DNA of 64,000 nt from Flavobacteriales bacterium (GTDB lineage Bacteria > Bacteroidota > Bacteroidia > Flavobacteriales_D > Sanyastnellaceae), in NCBI GenBank assembly GCA_947448135.1, contig CANFLZ010000006.1, forward strand, positions 1 through 64,000. Direction: 5' to 3'. Position numbers and translations under genes: made by a program. Numbering within the stretch: position 1 is the stretch's first letter; each line of letters starts with the position of its first letter. Under the pieces are notes generated by a model. The model was given only the letters and a program-made list of their open reading frames with translations. It was not told the DNA's origin and searched no databases. Shown piece by piece: positions 1-8,150 of this stretch.

Positions 1-1086
1 ATTTATGGCTTTTTTGTGCTACTGCTAGCCCTGGTTCTAGTGGTGGGTAAAGAAGTCAACGGTGCCAAAGCTTGGTTTGGAATTGGTAGTTTTGGTATTC
101 AACCGTCGGAGTTTTCTAAGATTGGTGTTGGTTTGGTATTGGCCAAGTACATAGCTTCTATTGGTGGTGGGCAATTGAAAAGCAATCGCAGTAGAATGGT
201 TTCTGCAGCCATCATTGGTTTTCCAGCCATGTTAATTTTACTTCAACCTGATGTAGGTTCTTTGTTGACTTTCTTAGCGTTCGTATTTGTCATGTACAGA
301 GAGGGATTGTCAGGAAATGTTTTGATCGTCGGATTTGCGGCGATATTGTTTGGGGTACTATCGATTGTATCGGGTGCAAGTACTGCCAACATTCCATTTT
401 ATGGCGAGCAGAGTGGTGTTTGGGTGTTGATTATTGTCATAGCGATATTGATGATTTTGACGGTGTTGTACACCCGAAGTTTTATTCCACCCCGCAACAG
501 ACGACGCATGTATTTGGTAGTTGTTGGGGGTGCAATTGCAGCGTCGGCTTTCAGCTATTCCGTTTCATATATCGTTGACAACATTTTGGAGAAACACCAC
601 AAAGAGCGTATTTATGTCATGCTTTCGTTGCCAGTAGAGCGAAAAGACGCTGATTACAACGCGGAGATGGCAAAGATTACGGTGGGAATGGGAGGTGTAT
701 TCGGAAAAGGCTGGTTGGATGGTCCGATGACGCAAAACAATTACGTTCCTGAACAGTGGACAGATTTTATTTTTAGTGCAGTGGCGGAAGAGTGGGGATT
801 CCTGGGAAGTTTGATTTTGATTGGTACCTATGTTTATTTGATTATTCGCTTAATGATAATCGCAGACCGACAGCGATCTGAATTCTCTAGGGTCTACGGT
901 TATTGTGTGGCCTGCATTTTCTTCATGCACTTTCTTATCAATATTGGAATGGTAATCGGATTGGCGCCAATCATTGGTATTCCTCTTCCTTTCTTTAGTT
1001 ACGGGGGCTCCTCTTTGATGGCCTTTACCTTGTTGCTCTTTATCATGGTGCGCCTAGATTCTGAGCGCTGGAGCGTATTGAAATAG
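1..1086 (+). CDS. rodA: Rod shape-determining protein RodA, 5' end cut by window
   Basis: SEDS-family peptidoglycan glycosyltransferase of the inner membrane, which polymerises lipid II during cell elongation. The frame is open from base 1 (reads IYGFF before the first possible GTG at 16), so the start lies outside the window and the gene is partial, not truncated. Visible are the family segment NGAKAWFGIGSFGIQPSEF, several hydrophobic helices, and the C-terminal PLPFFSYGGSSLM motif followed by a last helix, typical of RodA/FtsW. The RodA call rather than FtsW rests on the short C-terminus and the KAWF..QPSEF context. The stop (1084-1086) directly abuts the stop of the convergent ABC gene, with no spacer. 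Confidence 0.9.
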   Translation: MYGFFVLLLALVLVVGKEVNGAKAWFGIGSFGIQPSEFSKIGVGLVLAKYIASIGGGQLKSNRSRMVSAAIIGFPAMLILLQPDVGSLLTFLAFVFVMYREGLSGNVLIVGFAAILFGVLSIVSGASTANIPFYGEQSGVWVLIIVIAILMILTVLYTRSFIPPRNRRRMYLVVVGGAIAASAFSYSVSYIVDNILEKHHKERIYVMLSLPVERKDADYNAEMAKITVGMGGVFGKGWLDGPMTQNNYVPEQWTDFIFSAVAEEWGFLGSLILIGTYVYLIIRLMIIADRQRSEFSRVYGYCVACIFFMHFLINIGMVIGLAPIIGIPLPFFSYGGSSLMAFTLLLFIMVRLDSERWSVLK

Positions 1087-1842
1087 CTACTTGAATTTGT
1101 CTTTGATCTCTTTCATGAATTGAGAGGCAAAAACAAAATCGTTGAGAAGTGGATGTGTAGCAGATAAGATCGAATTTCTATCTCCTTCCCAAACAAATTC
1201 CCCTTTGCTCATGAAGTGAATCGTATCGGCAATTTCGATCACGGAATTCATATCATGGCTGATGACGACAGTCGTCATGTTGTATTGTTTGGTGAGTTGT
1301 TGAACCAATTTATCAATCATGATACTGGTTACAGGATCAAGCCCCGAGTTGGGTTCGTCTACAAAAAGATATTTTGGATTGAGGGCAATTGCACGAGCAA
1401 GGCCCGTCCTTTTTTTCATTCCGCCGGAAAGTTCACTGGGAAACAATTTGTGCTTGCCAGACAAACCGACTTGTTCTAAAATTTCTTCTGTTTTTTTATC
1501 TCGCTCTCCTTTGGTGAGTTTGGTAAACATAATCATCGGGAACTGAATATTCTCTTCCACATTCATGGAATCAAATAGCGCTGCCCCTTGGAATAGCATT
1601 CCAATGTTGGTGCGAACTTTTTTTCTCTCCCAACGATCCATGGAAGTAAAATCCTCATTACCGTAGAAAATGTGACCATGATCCACCTCCACAAGCCCCA
1701 CCATGCACTTGTTCAAAACCGTTTTCCCTTCACCACTTTTGCCAATAATAAAATTGACCTTACCCTCTTCAAAGGTGCAAGAAATACCTTTGAGGACTTT
1801 GTTGCCTCCAAATGATTTTTCTATTCCTTTTAGTTGAATCAT
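1087..1842 (-). CDS. ABC transporter ATP-binding protein, MlaF-like
   Basis: ATPase of an Mce/Mla-type phospholipid transporter; it drives lipid movement between the membranes together with the permease encoded just upstream. 251 residues. Walker A GKSGEGKT at 34-41, signature LSGG at 138-141, Walker B YLFVDEP at 158-164, and an H-loop in VVISHDMNSV. The ATG overlaps the stop of the MlaE-like permease by 4 nt, so the two are probably translationally coupled. No mlaD (MCE substrate-binding) gene lies next to it in this window. An assignment to another ABC importer is unlikely given the DUF140 permease partner. Confidence 0.88.
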   Translation of the reverse strand: MIQLKGIEKSFGGNKVLKGISCTFEEGKVNFIIGKSGEGKTVLNKCMVGLVEVDHGHIFYGNEDFTSMDRWERKKVRTNIGMLFQGAALFDSMNVEENIQFPMIMFTKLTKGERDKKTEEILEQVGLSGKHKLFPSELSGGMKKRTGLARAIALNPKYLFVDEPNSGLDPVTSIMIDKLVQQLTKQYNMTTVVISHDMNSVIEIADTIHFMSKGEFVWEGDRNSILSATHPLLNDFVFASQFMKEIKDKFK

Positions 1843-2579
1843 AGCAATAAAAGTTGGGTCAGTAAAAAGTCTGCTACGAGAATAATCACGATGGAGTAAA
1901 CAACAGCGCGGGTGCTGCTTTGACCAACTTCAAGCGCGCCACCATGGGTATTGTATCCGTGGTATGAAGAGACACTGGTCATGATGAAAGCAAAAAATAA
2001 AGTTTTGATCACGGAGTAGGCAACATCCCAAATTCGGAAGTCATATTGAGCGCCATATTCGAAATCAGAAAAAGAAACATTTCCGCTTAGAATGGCAATG
2101 GAGGCGCCACCGGCAACCCCTACAAACATGGCCAGCAAAACCAAGAAAGGAATGATAAAAACAGCAGCGATAATCTTAGGAAGAATCAAATAGCTGGCGG
2201 AGTTGATCCCCATGATGTCCAATGCGTCGATTTGATCGGAAATTCGCATGGTTCCGATTTCTGAAGCGATATTACTTCCTACTTTACCACTGATGATCAA
2301 GCAAACTACCGTTGAAGAGAATTCTAAAATAATGGATTGACGGGTGGTGTAACCGATCGTCCATCGCGGGATCCAACCGCTTTCAATGTTGGATGCCGTT
2401 TGAATGGCAACAACAGCACCCATAAACAAAACCAAAAGAGAAACGATACCAACGGATTGCAATCCGATTTTATCCATTTCTTTTACGATCAATGGCGGAT
2501 AAACCCTGAACTTTTCGGGTCGTGAAAATACACGACCCATCAACATAGAATATTTACCGACGCTGCTGAAAATTGGCAT
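1839..2579 (-). CDS. MlaE-family (DUF140) lipid ABC permease
   Basis: Inner-membrane permease of an Mce/Mla-type lipid transport system. 246 residues, about five hydrophobic segments. It carries the family core KVGSNIASEIGTMRISDQID, in which the conserved EIGTMR..QIDAL stretch is the coupling region for the ATPase. It is the first gene of a two-gene operon with the MlaF-like ATPase (ATGA overlap). A perfect TATTTTTG element lies on the minus strand at 2584-2591, exactly 4 nt before this ATG, so the transcript may be leaderless. Confidence 0.9.
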   Translation of the reverse strand: MPIFSSVGKYSMLMGRVFSRPEKFRVYPPLIVKEMDKIGLQSVGIVSLLVLFMGAVVAIQTASNIESGWIPRWTIGYTTRQSIILEFSSTVVCLIISGKVGSNIASEIGTMRISDQIDALDIMGINSASYLILPKIIAAVFIIPFLVLLAMFVGVAGGASIAILSGNVSFSDFEYGAQYDFRIWDVAYSVIKTLFFAFIMTSVSSYHGYNTHGGALEVGQSSTRAVVYSIVIILVADFLLTQLLLL

Positions 2580-2583
2580 GAGT

Positions 2584-2591
2584 CAAAAATA
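2584..2591 (-). promoter_or_regulatory. -7 element of mlaE-like gene, predicted leaderless
   Basis: The minus strand reads TATTTTTG, matching the Bacteroidota TAnnTTTG box, followed by ACTC and then the ATG. The 4-nt spacing would place the transcript start at or next to the A of the start codon. No clear TTG -33 box is visible at 17-23 nt upstream. Confidence 0.5.
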
Positions 2592-2638
2592 ATCTGAAAT
2601 TGTATGGCTTAACTTTAAAATTGTAAAAGGATATTCAG

Positions 2639-2646
2639 TATTTTCG
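2639..2646 (+). promoter_or_regulatory. Candidate -7 element for small lipoprotein gene
   Basis: TATTTTCG (TAnnTTTG with one change), with a TTG at 2621-2623, 15 nt upstream, slightly shorter than the usual 17-23. It lies 17 nt before the ATG at 2664. Confidence 0.35.
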
Positions 2647-2663
2647 GTGAACAAGTTAATGGC

Positions 2664-2789
2664 ATGAAAAAAATACTTTGGTTGTTGGTGATTGTTTTGA
2701 TGGCGGGATGTGCAACCCATAAAAAGAAAAAGCCAAAATGCAATACTTGTCCCAAGTGGGATGACCGCATTGAGCAGCCCCAATTCTAA
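2664..2789 (+). CDS. Small lipoprotein, 41 aa, CxxC-containing
   Basis: A short gene of 41 codons plus TAA. The protein begins MKKILWLLVIVLMAGC, a lipoprotein signal peptide with lipobox LMAGC and the modified Cys at residue 16. The mature part is only 26 residues: a KKKK stretch, then KCNTCPKW with a CxxC pair, then DDRIEQPQF. It should be anchored in the inner or outer membrane facing the periplasm. The stop is 6 nt before the GTG of the SprT-like gene, which suggests co-transcription. I do not recognise a function. The signal peptide, promoter-like box upstream and operon spacing argue that it is real. Confidence 0.7.
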   Translation: MKKILWLLVIVLMAGCATHKKKKPKCNTCPKWDDRIEQPQF

Positions 2790-2795
2790 ACTCTC

Positions 2796-3440
2796 GTGTT
2801 GGCAAAAAAATCAACAGACTTAGAATCTGTTTTGGTTCGGTTTATTCCTGAACATGCTGTCCCATTGGCATGTGAGATGTTGCGCAAGTATCCGCATCAC
2901 ATTGAAATCACTGGGCCTCGCTCCACCAAACAAGGGGATTTTTCCGTTCGTCCAGATCGAAAGAAACATCAGATTACGGTCAATGGCAATCTGAATAAAT
3001 TTGCTTTTCTCATCACCTTGATGCATGAGTTGGCGCATTTGGTCACCTACTTAGAAAACGGGATGCATGTGAAGCCGCATGGGGAGGAATGGAAGAATAA
3101 TTTTCGCAGAACACTCGGACCATTTTTGTCTTTGAATATTTTCCCTGAAGACGTTCATCATGCCGTGCATCATTATTTAACCAACCCTGACGCAGCCACT
3201 TGTTCCAACGTCCCCTTATCTGTTGTTTTAGCCAAGTATGATCGCAACTCGAATCCAGACATTGTCCTTCTTGAAACCTTACACGATGGTTGGAATTTTA
3301 TTTACGGAAAAGAAAAAAGAGAATTCATGCGGATTAAAAAAAATCGAACACGAATTCTCTGTAAGGAGTTGAGTACCGGGCATGAATATTTGTTTTCTCC
3401 GGTAACAAAAGTTTTGCGCTCAGCGCATCATCGCCATTAA
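2796..3440 (+). CDS. SprT-like zinc metalloprotease domain protein
   Basis: Cytosolic protein of 214 residues with the SprT/Spartan-type zinc site: HELAH with ligands His77 and His81 and catalytic Glu78, and a third ligand His95 in HGEEW. Eukaryotic Spartan proteases cut DNA-protein crosslinks; the role of short bacterial SprT-like proteins is not settled. The start used is GTG 2796; TTG 2799 is the alternative. The gene follows a small lipoprotein gene by 6 nt. Its end overlaps the end of the convergent thioredoxin-like gene by 4 nt. Confidence 0.8.
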   Translation: MLAKKSTDLESVLVRFIPEHAVPLACEMLRKYPHHIEITGPRSTKQGDFSVRPDRKKHQITVNGNLNKFAFLITLMHELAHLVTYLENGMHVKPHGEEWKNNFRRTLGPFLSLNIFPEDVHHAVHHYLTNPDAATCSNVPLSVVLAKYDRNSNPDIVLLETLHDGWNFIYGKEKREFMRIKKNRTRILCKELSTGHEYLFSPVTKVLRSAHHRH

Positions 3441-3919
3441 TGCGCCAATTTGGCCAATTGCTCTTCTAATTCAGCTTCGTCACCCTCTGCGTAATTGTTG
3501 TGTGACCAAACCACTTTCCCCGATCCATCGATGAGAAATGTATGGGGCACGTTGTTTACGCCCATGGCCTGAGCGAATTTTTTATTGGAGTCAAGAATGA
3601 TATGATAATCCCATGAAACACTATTGACATAAGGAGCAACACGAGCAACAGAACGTTGATCATCAATACTGATAGCGTAAATGGTAACGCCATATTTGTC
3701 TTGCCATTCTTTGTAAAGATCTACGTAGTTGTTGAGTTCTTTTTTACAAGGAGCGCACCAAGTGGCCCAAAAACAGAACATGATGGGTTTGCCTTTGGAT
3801 AGTGTAGACATGTTGACATCATTGCCATTTAAATCCTTCAAAGTGATTGCTGGAATACTTTGAGCGTTGCTAAATAAAACAACAGTTGTAAAGGCTAAAG
3901 TGAGAAAGAAATTTTTCAT
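3437..3919 (-). CDS. TlpA/ResA-like exported thioredoxin-fold protein
   Basis: 160 residues with a signal peptide ending around SNAQ at residue 20, then an AhpC/TSA-Redoxin fold with the active site WCAPC (Cys55, Cys58). The cis-Pro equivalent is in NNVPHTFLID. Such proteins reduce or rearrange disulfides in the periplasm, for example in cytochrome c maturation, but the substrate cannot be read from the sequence. It lies on the same strand after another exported thioredoxin-fold protein, separated by a terminator. Its ATG is preceded by an AT-rich region with only a weak promoter-like box. Confidence 0.88.
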   Translation of the reverse strand: MKNFFLTLAFTTVVLFSNAQSIPAITLKDLNGNDVNMSTLSKGKPIMFCFWATWCAPCKKELNNYVDLYKEWQDKYGVTIYAISIDDQRSVARVAPYVNSVSWDYHIILDSNKKFAQAMGVNNVPHTFLIDGSGKVVWSHNNYAEGDEAELEEQLAKLAH

Positions 3920-3961
3920 AGTTTTTCGTTACACAAGTATAATACCAAAGAGAAGAATGCA

Positions 3962-3996
3962 CAAAAAAAAAGAGGCCCTGAGGCCTCTTCTTTTTT
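3962..3996 (-). terminator. Rho-independent terminator of T9SS thioredoxin gene
   Basis: A perfect 7-bp stem AGAGGCC (3971-3977) with GGCCTCT (3982-3988), loop CTGA, flanked by an A-tract on one side and a T-rich tract on the other. On the minus strand the stem is followed by nine Ts, placed just after the stop of the gene ending at 4014. It may also work in reverse. Confidence 0.85.
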
Positions 3997-4013
3997 CATA
4001 GGTATGAAATGTA

Positions 4014-5666
4014 TTATTTGCTTACAGTCAAACGCAAAGTAGAAACTTTACCGTTAACGTTTAAGTTAACCAAATACAAACCATTTGGCATATTGTTGAA
4101 GTTAACTACTTCGTTGTAGTTACCAGCAGCCAATGTACCGAAATCGTTGTTGTAAACGTTCTCACCCAACATATTGATGATGTTCATTTTTACTTCAGCT
4201 GAGTTAGCCAAAGAGAAATTTACATTGGTGTTGCTGTTGGTTGGGTTTGGATATGCATTCAAGTTAGCATTAACGATGTTCACGTTTTCAACGTTTACGA
4301 AGTTGTCTGCAACATTGATATCATCCAAGAATACGTTGTTACCGTAGTGGTTTTCAGAAACGAAACGAACGAACAAAGAAGCTGCACCAGCATAGCTAGC
4401 CAAACTTACACCTTCGTTTCTCCAATCTGAATCTACTGTTGGCTCGAAAGAAGCAGTGCTCAAATCAGCACCAGTTGCCAAAGCAGAACTTTCTTTTGTC
4501 CAAACTTGAGTCCAAGGACCATCACAACCTGTAGAAACTTCTACGCTCAACTTGTCATAGTAAGTGGCATCATAACGACGGTTTGCAACTTTGAAAGTCA
4601 AACCAGGGTTAGTTGCGTTAGCAAGACTATAAGGAGCAGTAACCAAGTAATCCAATTGACCTACAGCAGAGTAGTTAACAGTTGGGATAACAGCTGCATT
4701 TCCTTGAGATGTAGCAGTTCCATAGATAAACCATCCAATAGAACCATCTGGGTTTTCAACTCTCCAGTTAGCATATGGGAAACCAGCAGCAGTGAAGTTT
4801 TCAGTGTAAGGGATAGCAGTTGTATTGTTTGGATCGATAACGTTCAAAGCAGCGTCAACTGTTCCAGGTGTTGGATCAGCAGAAGTGATTCCAATTGTAG
4901 CTGTAGTTGAGTTGGTAGAAGTACCAGTACCCAAGTTAACAGTAGCTGATTGCAAAGAAGTCAAGTTACCAGTCCAATCGTAAGTTACAGGACCATTCAA
5001 TCCAGCAACAACGAAAGAACAAGAAGTTAATGGATCTAAACCAGTATTTTGGATAGTAACAGTCATGTTGAAGTTACCATCACAAGAGTTGGTTTGACCA
5101 GTGTACTCAACCAAAGCTGGATCCAAAGAAACTGAAGGACAAGCTCCGATGTAGCTGTTCAAAGCATCGATTGTACCGATTACACCAGCAACGTCACCTT
5201 TGTAGATGACGTGGTTAGGGCAAATCACATACATTTCTGGGAAATAATCGATCGTCATACCAGTGATTTCGAAAGAAGCAGTAGTAGTCAAATCGATGAT
5301 TGGATGAGTAGCGCCTGTAACCCAGTCACCTTGGGTGTTGGTTCCAGTTCCATGTAAATCAGCACTTGTAGTTGTGGGGTCTCCTTCGATGAAGAATACC
5401 ATCGCATCGTTAGCACCTGCTGGACCATGCTGTACATAGAAATCTTCTAATGCACCAGTTCCATGGTAGTTCCAACATGGACCACACCATGTAGCAGAAA
5501 CGTCAATAACAACGGTCTTACCTGCATCCAAATATTGGAAAAGGGTGTGGGTATTTCCGTTGATGTCGGTAAGGTTGAAATCACTCACCACTGTACCAAC
5601 AGCAGTTTGCGCATTCGCAGAGTAAACTCCTAGAATAATCGCAAGATTTAATAAAACTTTTTTCAT
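4014..5666 (-). CDS. T9SS type A cargo with N-terminal thioredoxin domain
   Basis: 550 residues. Signal peptide 1-20 (ends YSANAQ), then a redoxin-like domain with WCGPC (Cys61, Cys64), then a middle region with Ig/CARDB-like and choice-of-anchor-like beta domains. The C-terminal sorting domain (about 470-550) has NAYPNPTNSNTNVNFSL, NMLGENVYN and LRLTVSK, typical of Por-type T9SS signals. The protein is expected to be exported by Sec, then moved over the outer membrane and attached to the surface or released. It has its own promoter and terminator and is therefore probably monocistronic. Redox activity is inferred from CxxC only. Confidence 0.88.
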   Translation of the reverse strand: MKKVLLNLAIILGVYSANAQTAVGTVVSDFNLTDINGNTHTLFQYLDAGKTVVIDVSATWCGPCWNYHGTGALEDFYVQHGPAGANDAMVFFIEGDPTTTSADLHGTGTNTQGDWVTGATHPIIDLTTTASFEITGMTIDYFPEMYVICPNHVIYKGDVAGVIGTIDALNSYIGACPSVSLDPALVEYTGQTNSCDGNFNMTVTIQNTGLDPLTSCSFVVAGLNGPVTYDWTGNLTSLQSATVNLGTGTSTNSTTATIGITSADPTPGTVDAALNVIDPNNTTAIPYTENFTAAGFPYANWRVENPDGSIGWFIYGTATSQGNAAVIPTVNYSAVGQLDYLVTAPYSLANATNPGLTFKVANRRYDATYYDKLSVEVSTGCDGPWTQVWTKESSALATGADLSTASFEPTVDSDWRNEGVSLASYAGAASLFVRFVSENHYGNNVFLDDINVADNFVNVENVNIVNANLNAYPNPTNSNTNVNFSLANSAEVKMNIINMLGENVYNNDFGTLAAGNYNEVVNFNNMPNGLYLVNLNVNGKVSTLRLTVSK

Positions 5667-5694
5667 TGATTAGGGTTTAATTAATTAATTGTGC

Positions 5695-5725
5695 CGAAGA
5701 TAAGCTTTTCACTTTTCAAACAAAA
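5695..5725 (-). promoter_or_regulatory. Promoter of T9SS thioredoxin gene
   Basis: The minus strand reads TTTTG (complement of 5721-5725), 18 nt spacer, TATCTTCG (complement of 5695-5702). This fits the Bacteroidota TTG-N17-23-TAnnTTTG rule with one change. The predicted start leaves a leader of roughly 20 nt before the ATG at 5666. Confidence 0.6.
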
Positions 5726-5794
5726 GAAAAAAATAACGAAATCTTCATCTCTTACTTGGTGTAATTTAGACACTTAGTATTTTGGATCTCTCTT

Positions 5795-5802
5795 TATATT
5801 TG
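5795..5802 (+). promoter_or_regulatory. Candidate -7 element of gene at 5817
   Basis: TATATTTG is a perfect TAnnTTTG match 14 nt before the ATG at 5817. The nearest TTTG (5781-5784) is only 10 nt upstream, so a standard -33 box is missing. Confidence 0.4.
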
Positions 5803-5816
5803 GCTAAATTTTGAAT

Positions 5817-6533
5817 ATGAAACAACTTTTATTCGTTACCCTGATGGGAATTTTTGGAAGTGCCACTTTGAGCGCTCAAACATTGACTTTTTCCGATGCG
5901 ACCAACTTGGTGCAAGCTTCATTGGACACTTTGGGTGCAGCTGGAGAAATTCAAGTAGAGTGGGGTGTTGTCAATACAACATCATCCGCGGTTTCTGTAA
6001 AAGCTCGTCGCAATATCATCCAAGAGGTTCCAGGTTCTACCAATTATTTTTGTTGGGGAGTGTGTTATGATGAAACAGTAAATATTTCTTCCGTTTCTCA
6101 AACGATTCAAGCATTGGATACCAACTTTACATTCTATGCGCACTATTTGCCGCACGGAAATGCTGGATTGACTGCGATAGAGTATGTCTTTTATCTTTCC
6201 ACAAACAGCTCAGATATGACGACCAATTTGGTGCGTTATTGCGTTGATTCAGATTGTACTTTGGGTGTGGAGAACAACAGCACCACGCCTATGTTGAGCA
6301 TGGCATCTGCCAATCCGTTGTCGGGCATTGGTTCGATCCAATACAACTTGAATGCACCATCTGGGAAGATGGAGGTATTTAATTTAATGGGGCAGTCTGT
6401 TGGTCAATATAAGTTGACCAACAATCGTGGATTCATCGTTTTAGATGGAGCTGATTTTGCTTCTGGCCAATATGTGGTAGCCGTTACCAATAGCAATGGT
6501 CAACGTTCTACGTTGCCATTGATGATTCAATAA
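5817..6533 (+). CDS. Secreted T9SS type A sorting-domain protein, unknown role
   Basis: 238 residues from ATG 5817; the in-frame TTG at 5811 is less likely. The signal peptide ends at LSAQ. The central domain is beta-rich with a few Cys (FCWGVCYD, CVDSDC). The C-terminal about 75 residues resemble a T9SS type A signal (GSIQYNLNAPSGKMEVFNLM, then SGQYVVAVTN). It is divergent from the T9SS thioredoxin gene and convergent with purH with a 6-bp gap. No enzymatic motif is seen. Confidence 0.75.
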   Translation: MKQLLFVTLMGIFGSATLSAQTLTFSDATNLVQASLDTLGAAGEIQVEWGVVNTTSSAVSVKARRNIIQEVPGSTNYFCWGVCYDETVNISSVSQTIQALDTNFTFYAHYLPHGNAGLTAIEYVFYLSTNSSDMTTNLVRYCVDSDCTLGVENNSTTPMLSMASANPLSGIGSIQYNLNAPSGKMEVFNLMGQSVGQYKLTNNRGFIVLDGADFASGQYVVAVTNSNGQRSTLPLMIQ

Positions 6534-6539
6534 AATCTA

Positions 6540-8060
6540 TTAGTGTTTGAAATGTCTTACTCCTGTTGTAACCATGGCCATTCCGGCTTGGTTGCAATAG
6601 GCGATGGACAAATCATCTTTGATTGAACCTCCGGGTTGAATCACGCTTCTTACACCAGCATTGAAGGCAATTTCCACACAATCAGGAAAAGGAAAGAATG
6701 CATCACTGGCCATGACAGCATCGTTTAGGTCAAATTGAAAGGCATGGGCTTTTTCAATCGCTTGTTTGAGTGCATCCACTCTTGAAGTTTGTCCAGTTCC
6801 ACTAGCAATTAACTGTTGGTTTTTGGCCAAGACAATTGTGTTGCTTTTGGTGTGCTTAGCGATTTTGTTGGCAAACATCAAATCCTGCATTCGTTCTGCG
6901 CTAACCGTTTTTTCGGTCACCGCTTTCATTTGATCAAAACCTTCCATGGACGCATCGGCCTCTTGAACCAAAACACCATTGAGCGCTGATCTCACCTGAA
7001 TTCCTTTGGATCGGTTTTGCTTTTGAACCAACAAAATTCTATTGGCTTTTCCTTTTAGTAGAGCAATAGCATCTTGATCAAATCCTGGAGCGATAATCAC
7101 CTCGCAAAATAGAGAGTGGATTTTTTCTGCTGTTCCCAAATCGATGATGCGATTGGCAATGAGCACACCACCAAAAGCTGAAACAGGATCACATGATAAG
7201 GCTACTTCATACGCTTCTTGAATGGTTGAACGCGTTGCAATTCCGCAAGCGTTGTTGTGCTTCAATATGGCAAATGTTGGATCATCATTTTTAAATTCAT
7301 CGATCAACGCCACAGCAGCATCAACATCCAAGAGATTGTTGTAGCTCAATTCTTTTCCATTAAGTTGATCAAAGAACCCATTTAAATCGCCAAAAAACCA
7401 ACCCTTTTGATGCGGATTTTCGCCATATCGCAAGGGGTTCGATTGTGTTTCCGAAATCTTCAATGCAGACAAAGCGCCTTGATCGAAGTAGCCAAAAATC
7501 TTGCTGTCGTAGTTGGATGAAACTTGGAAAGCTTGACCCGCTAGATTTTGGCGCAGAGCAATGTCTGTTCTCCCATCGTTGTTTTTTAATACATCCAACA
7601 ATGTATTGTATTGCACAACACTTGGAATTATTACAACATCATTAAAATTCTTGGCGCCCGCTCTAATCAAGGAAATCCCACCGATGTCAATTTTCTCAAT
7701 GATATCCTCGTGAGAGGCTCCTGAGGCAAGTGTTTTTTCGAAGGGATACAAATCCACAATCACGCAATCGATATGCGGAATCACATGTTCTGCCATGTGT
7801 GCGCGATCACCTTCATGATCACGTCTATTTAAAATTCCACCAAAAATTTTGGGATGAAGTGTTTTGACTCGACCGCCTAAAATTTCAGGAAATGAGGTGA
7901 TCTCTTCAACTGCGGTAACCGGAATCCCCATGTCTTCGATAAATTTTTGTGTGCCGCCTGTGCTGAACATTTGAATGTTCAATCGGTGCATTTCGCGGAT
8001 GATGGGTTCAAGACCTGTTTTATCAAAAACAGAGATGAGGGCGGTTTGGATTTGCTTCAT
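6540..8060 (-). CDS. purH: Bifunctional AICAR formyltransferase / IMP cyclohydrolase PurH
   Basis: Catalyses the last two steps of purine synthesis: formylation of AICAR and closure to IMP. I place the start at 8060 (MKQIQTALISVFDKTG), giving 506 residues, since the upstream extension is hydrophobic and unlike the family. The N-terminal MGS-like cyclohydrolase domain has LGGRVKTLHPKIFGGIL; the C-terminal formyltransferase has LRYGENPHQKG, the catalytic KHNNACG and SDAFFPFPDCV..GV..VIQPGGSI. Length is normal for the phylum. It lies downstream of yebC on the same strand but behind a terminator. Confidence 0.96.
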   Translation of the reverse strand: MKQIQTALISVFDKTGLEPIIREMHRLNIQMFSTGGTQKFIEDMGIPVTAVEEITSFPEILGGRVKTLHPKIFGGILNRRDHEGDRAHMAEHVIPHIDCVIVDLYPFEKTLASGASHEDIIEKIDIGGISLIRAGAKNFNDVVIIPSVVQYNTLLDVLKNNDGRTDIALRQNLAGQAFQVSSNYDSKIFGYFDQGALSALKISETQSNPLRYGENPHQKGWFFGDLNGFFDQLNGKELSYNNLLDVDAAVALIDEFKNDDPTFAILKHNNACGIATRSTIQEAYEVALSCDPVSAFGGVLIANRIIDLGTAEKIHSLFCEVIIAPGFDQDAIALLKGKANRILLVQKQNRSKGIQVRSALNGVLVQEADASMEGFDQMKAVTEKTVSAERMQDLMFANKIAKHTKSNTIVLAKNQQLIASGTGQTSRVDALKQAIEKAHAFQFDLNDAVMASDAFFPFPDCVEIAFNAGVRSVIQPGGSIKDDLSIAYCNQAGMAMVTTGVRHFKH

Positions 8061-8091
8061 GAGATATAATGAAGCCCACAAAATTAAGCAT

Positions 8092-8128
8092 AAAAAAAGG
8101 TTGAACTCAAATTTTATTGGGTTCAACC
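8092..8128 (-). terminator. Terminator after yebC
   Basis: Near-perfect stem GGTTGAAC (from 8099) with GTTCAACC (to 8128), loop about 13 nt. On the minus strand it is followed by seven Ts. It separates yebC from purH. Confidence 0.85.
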
Positions 8129-8150
8129 TTCATCCGTGTATTCGGCGATA

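Noticed and set aside
1..20. Possible truncation of rodA at its N-terminus
   Set aside because: The frame is open through base 1, so the missing part is simply outside the window.
2583..2783. 66-codon minus-strand frame over the small lipoprotein
   Set aside because: The plus strand has a proper lipobox signal and operon spacing; the minus frame has no such feature.
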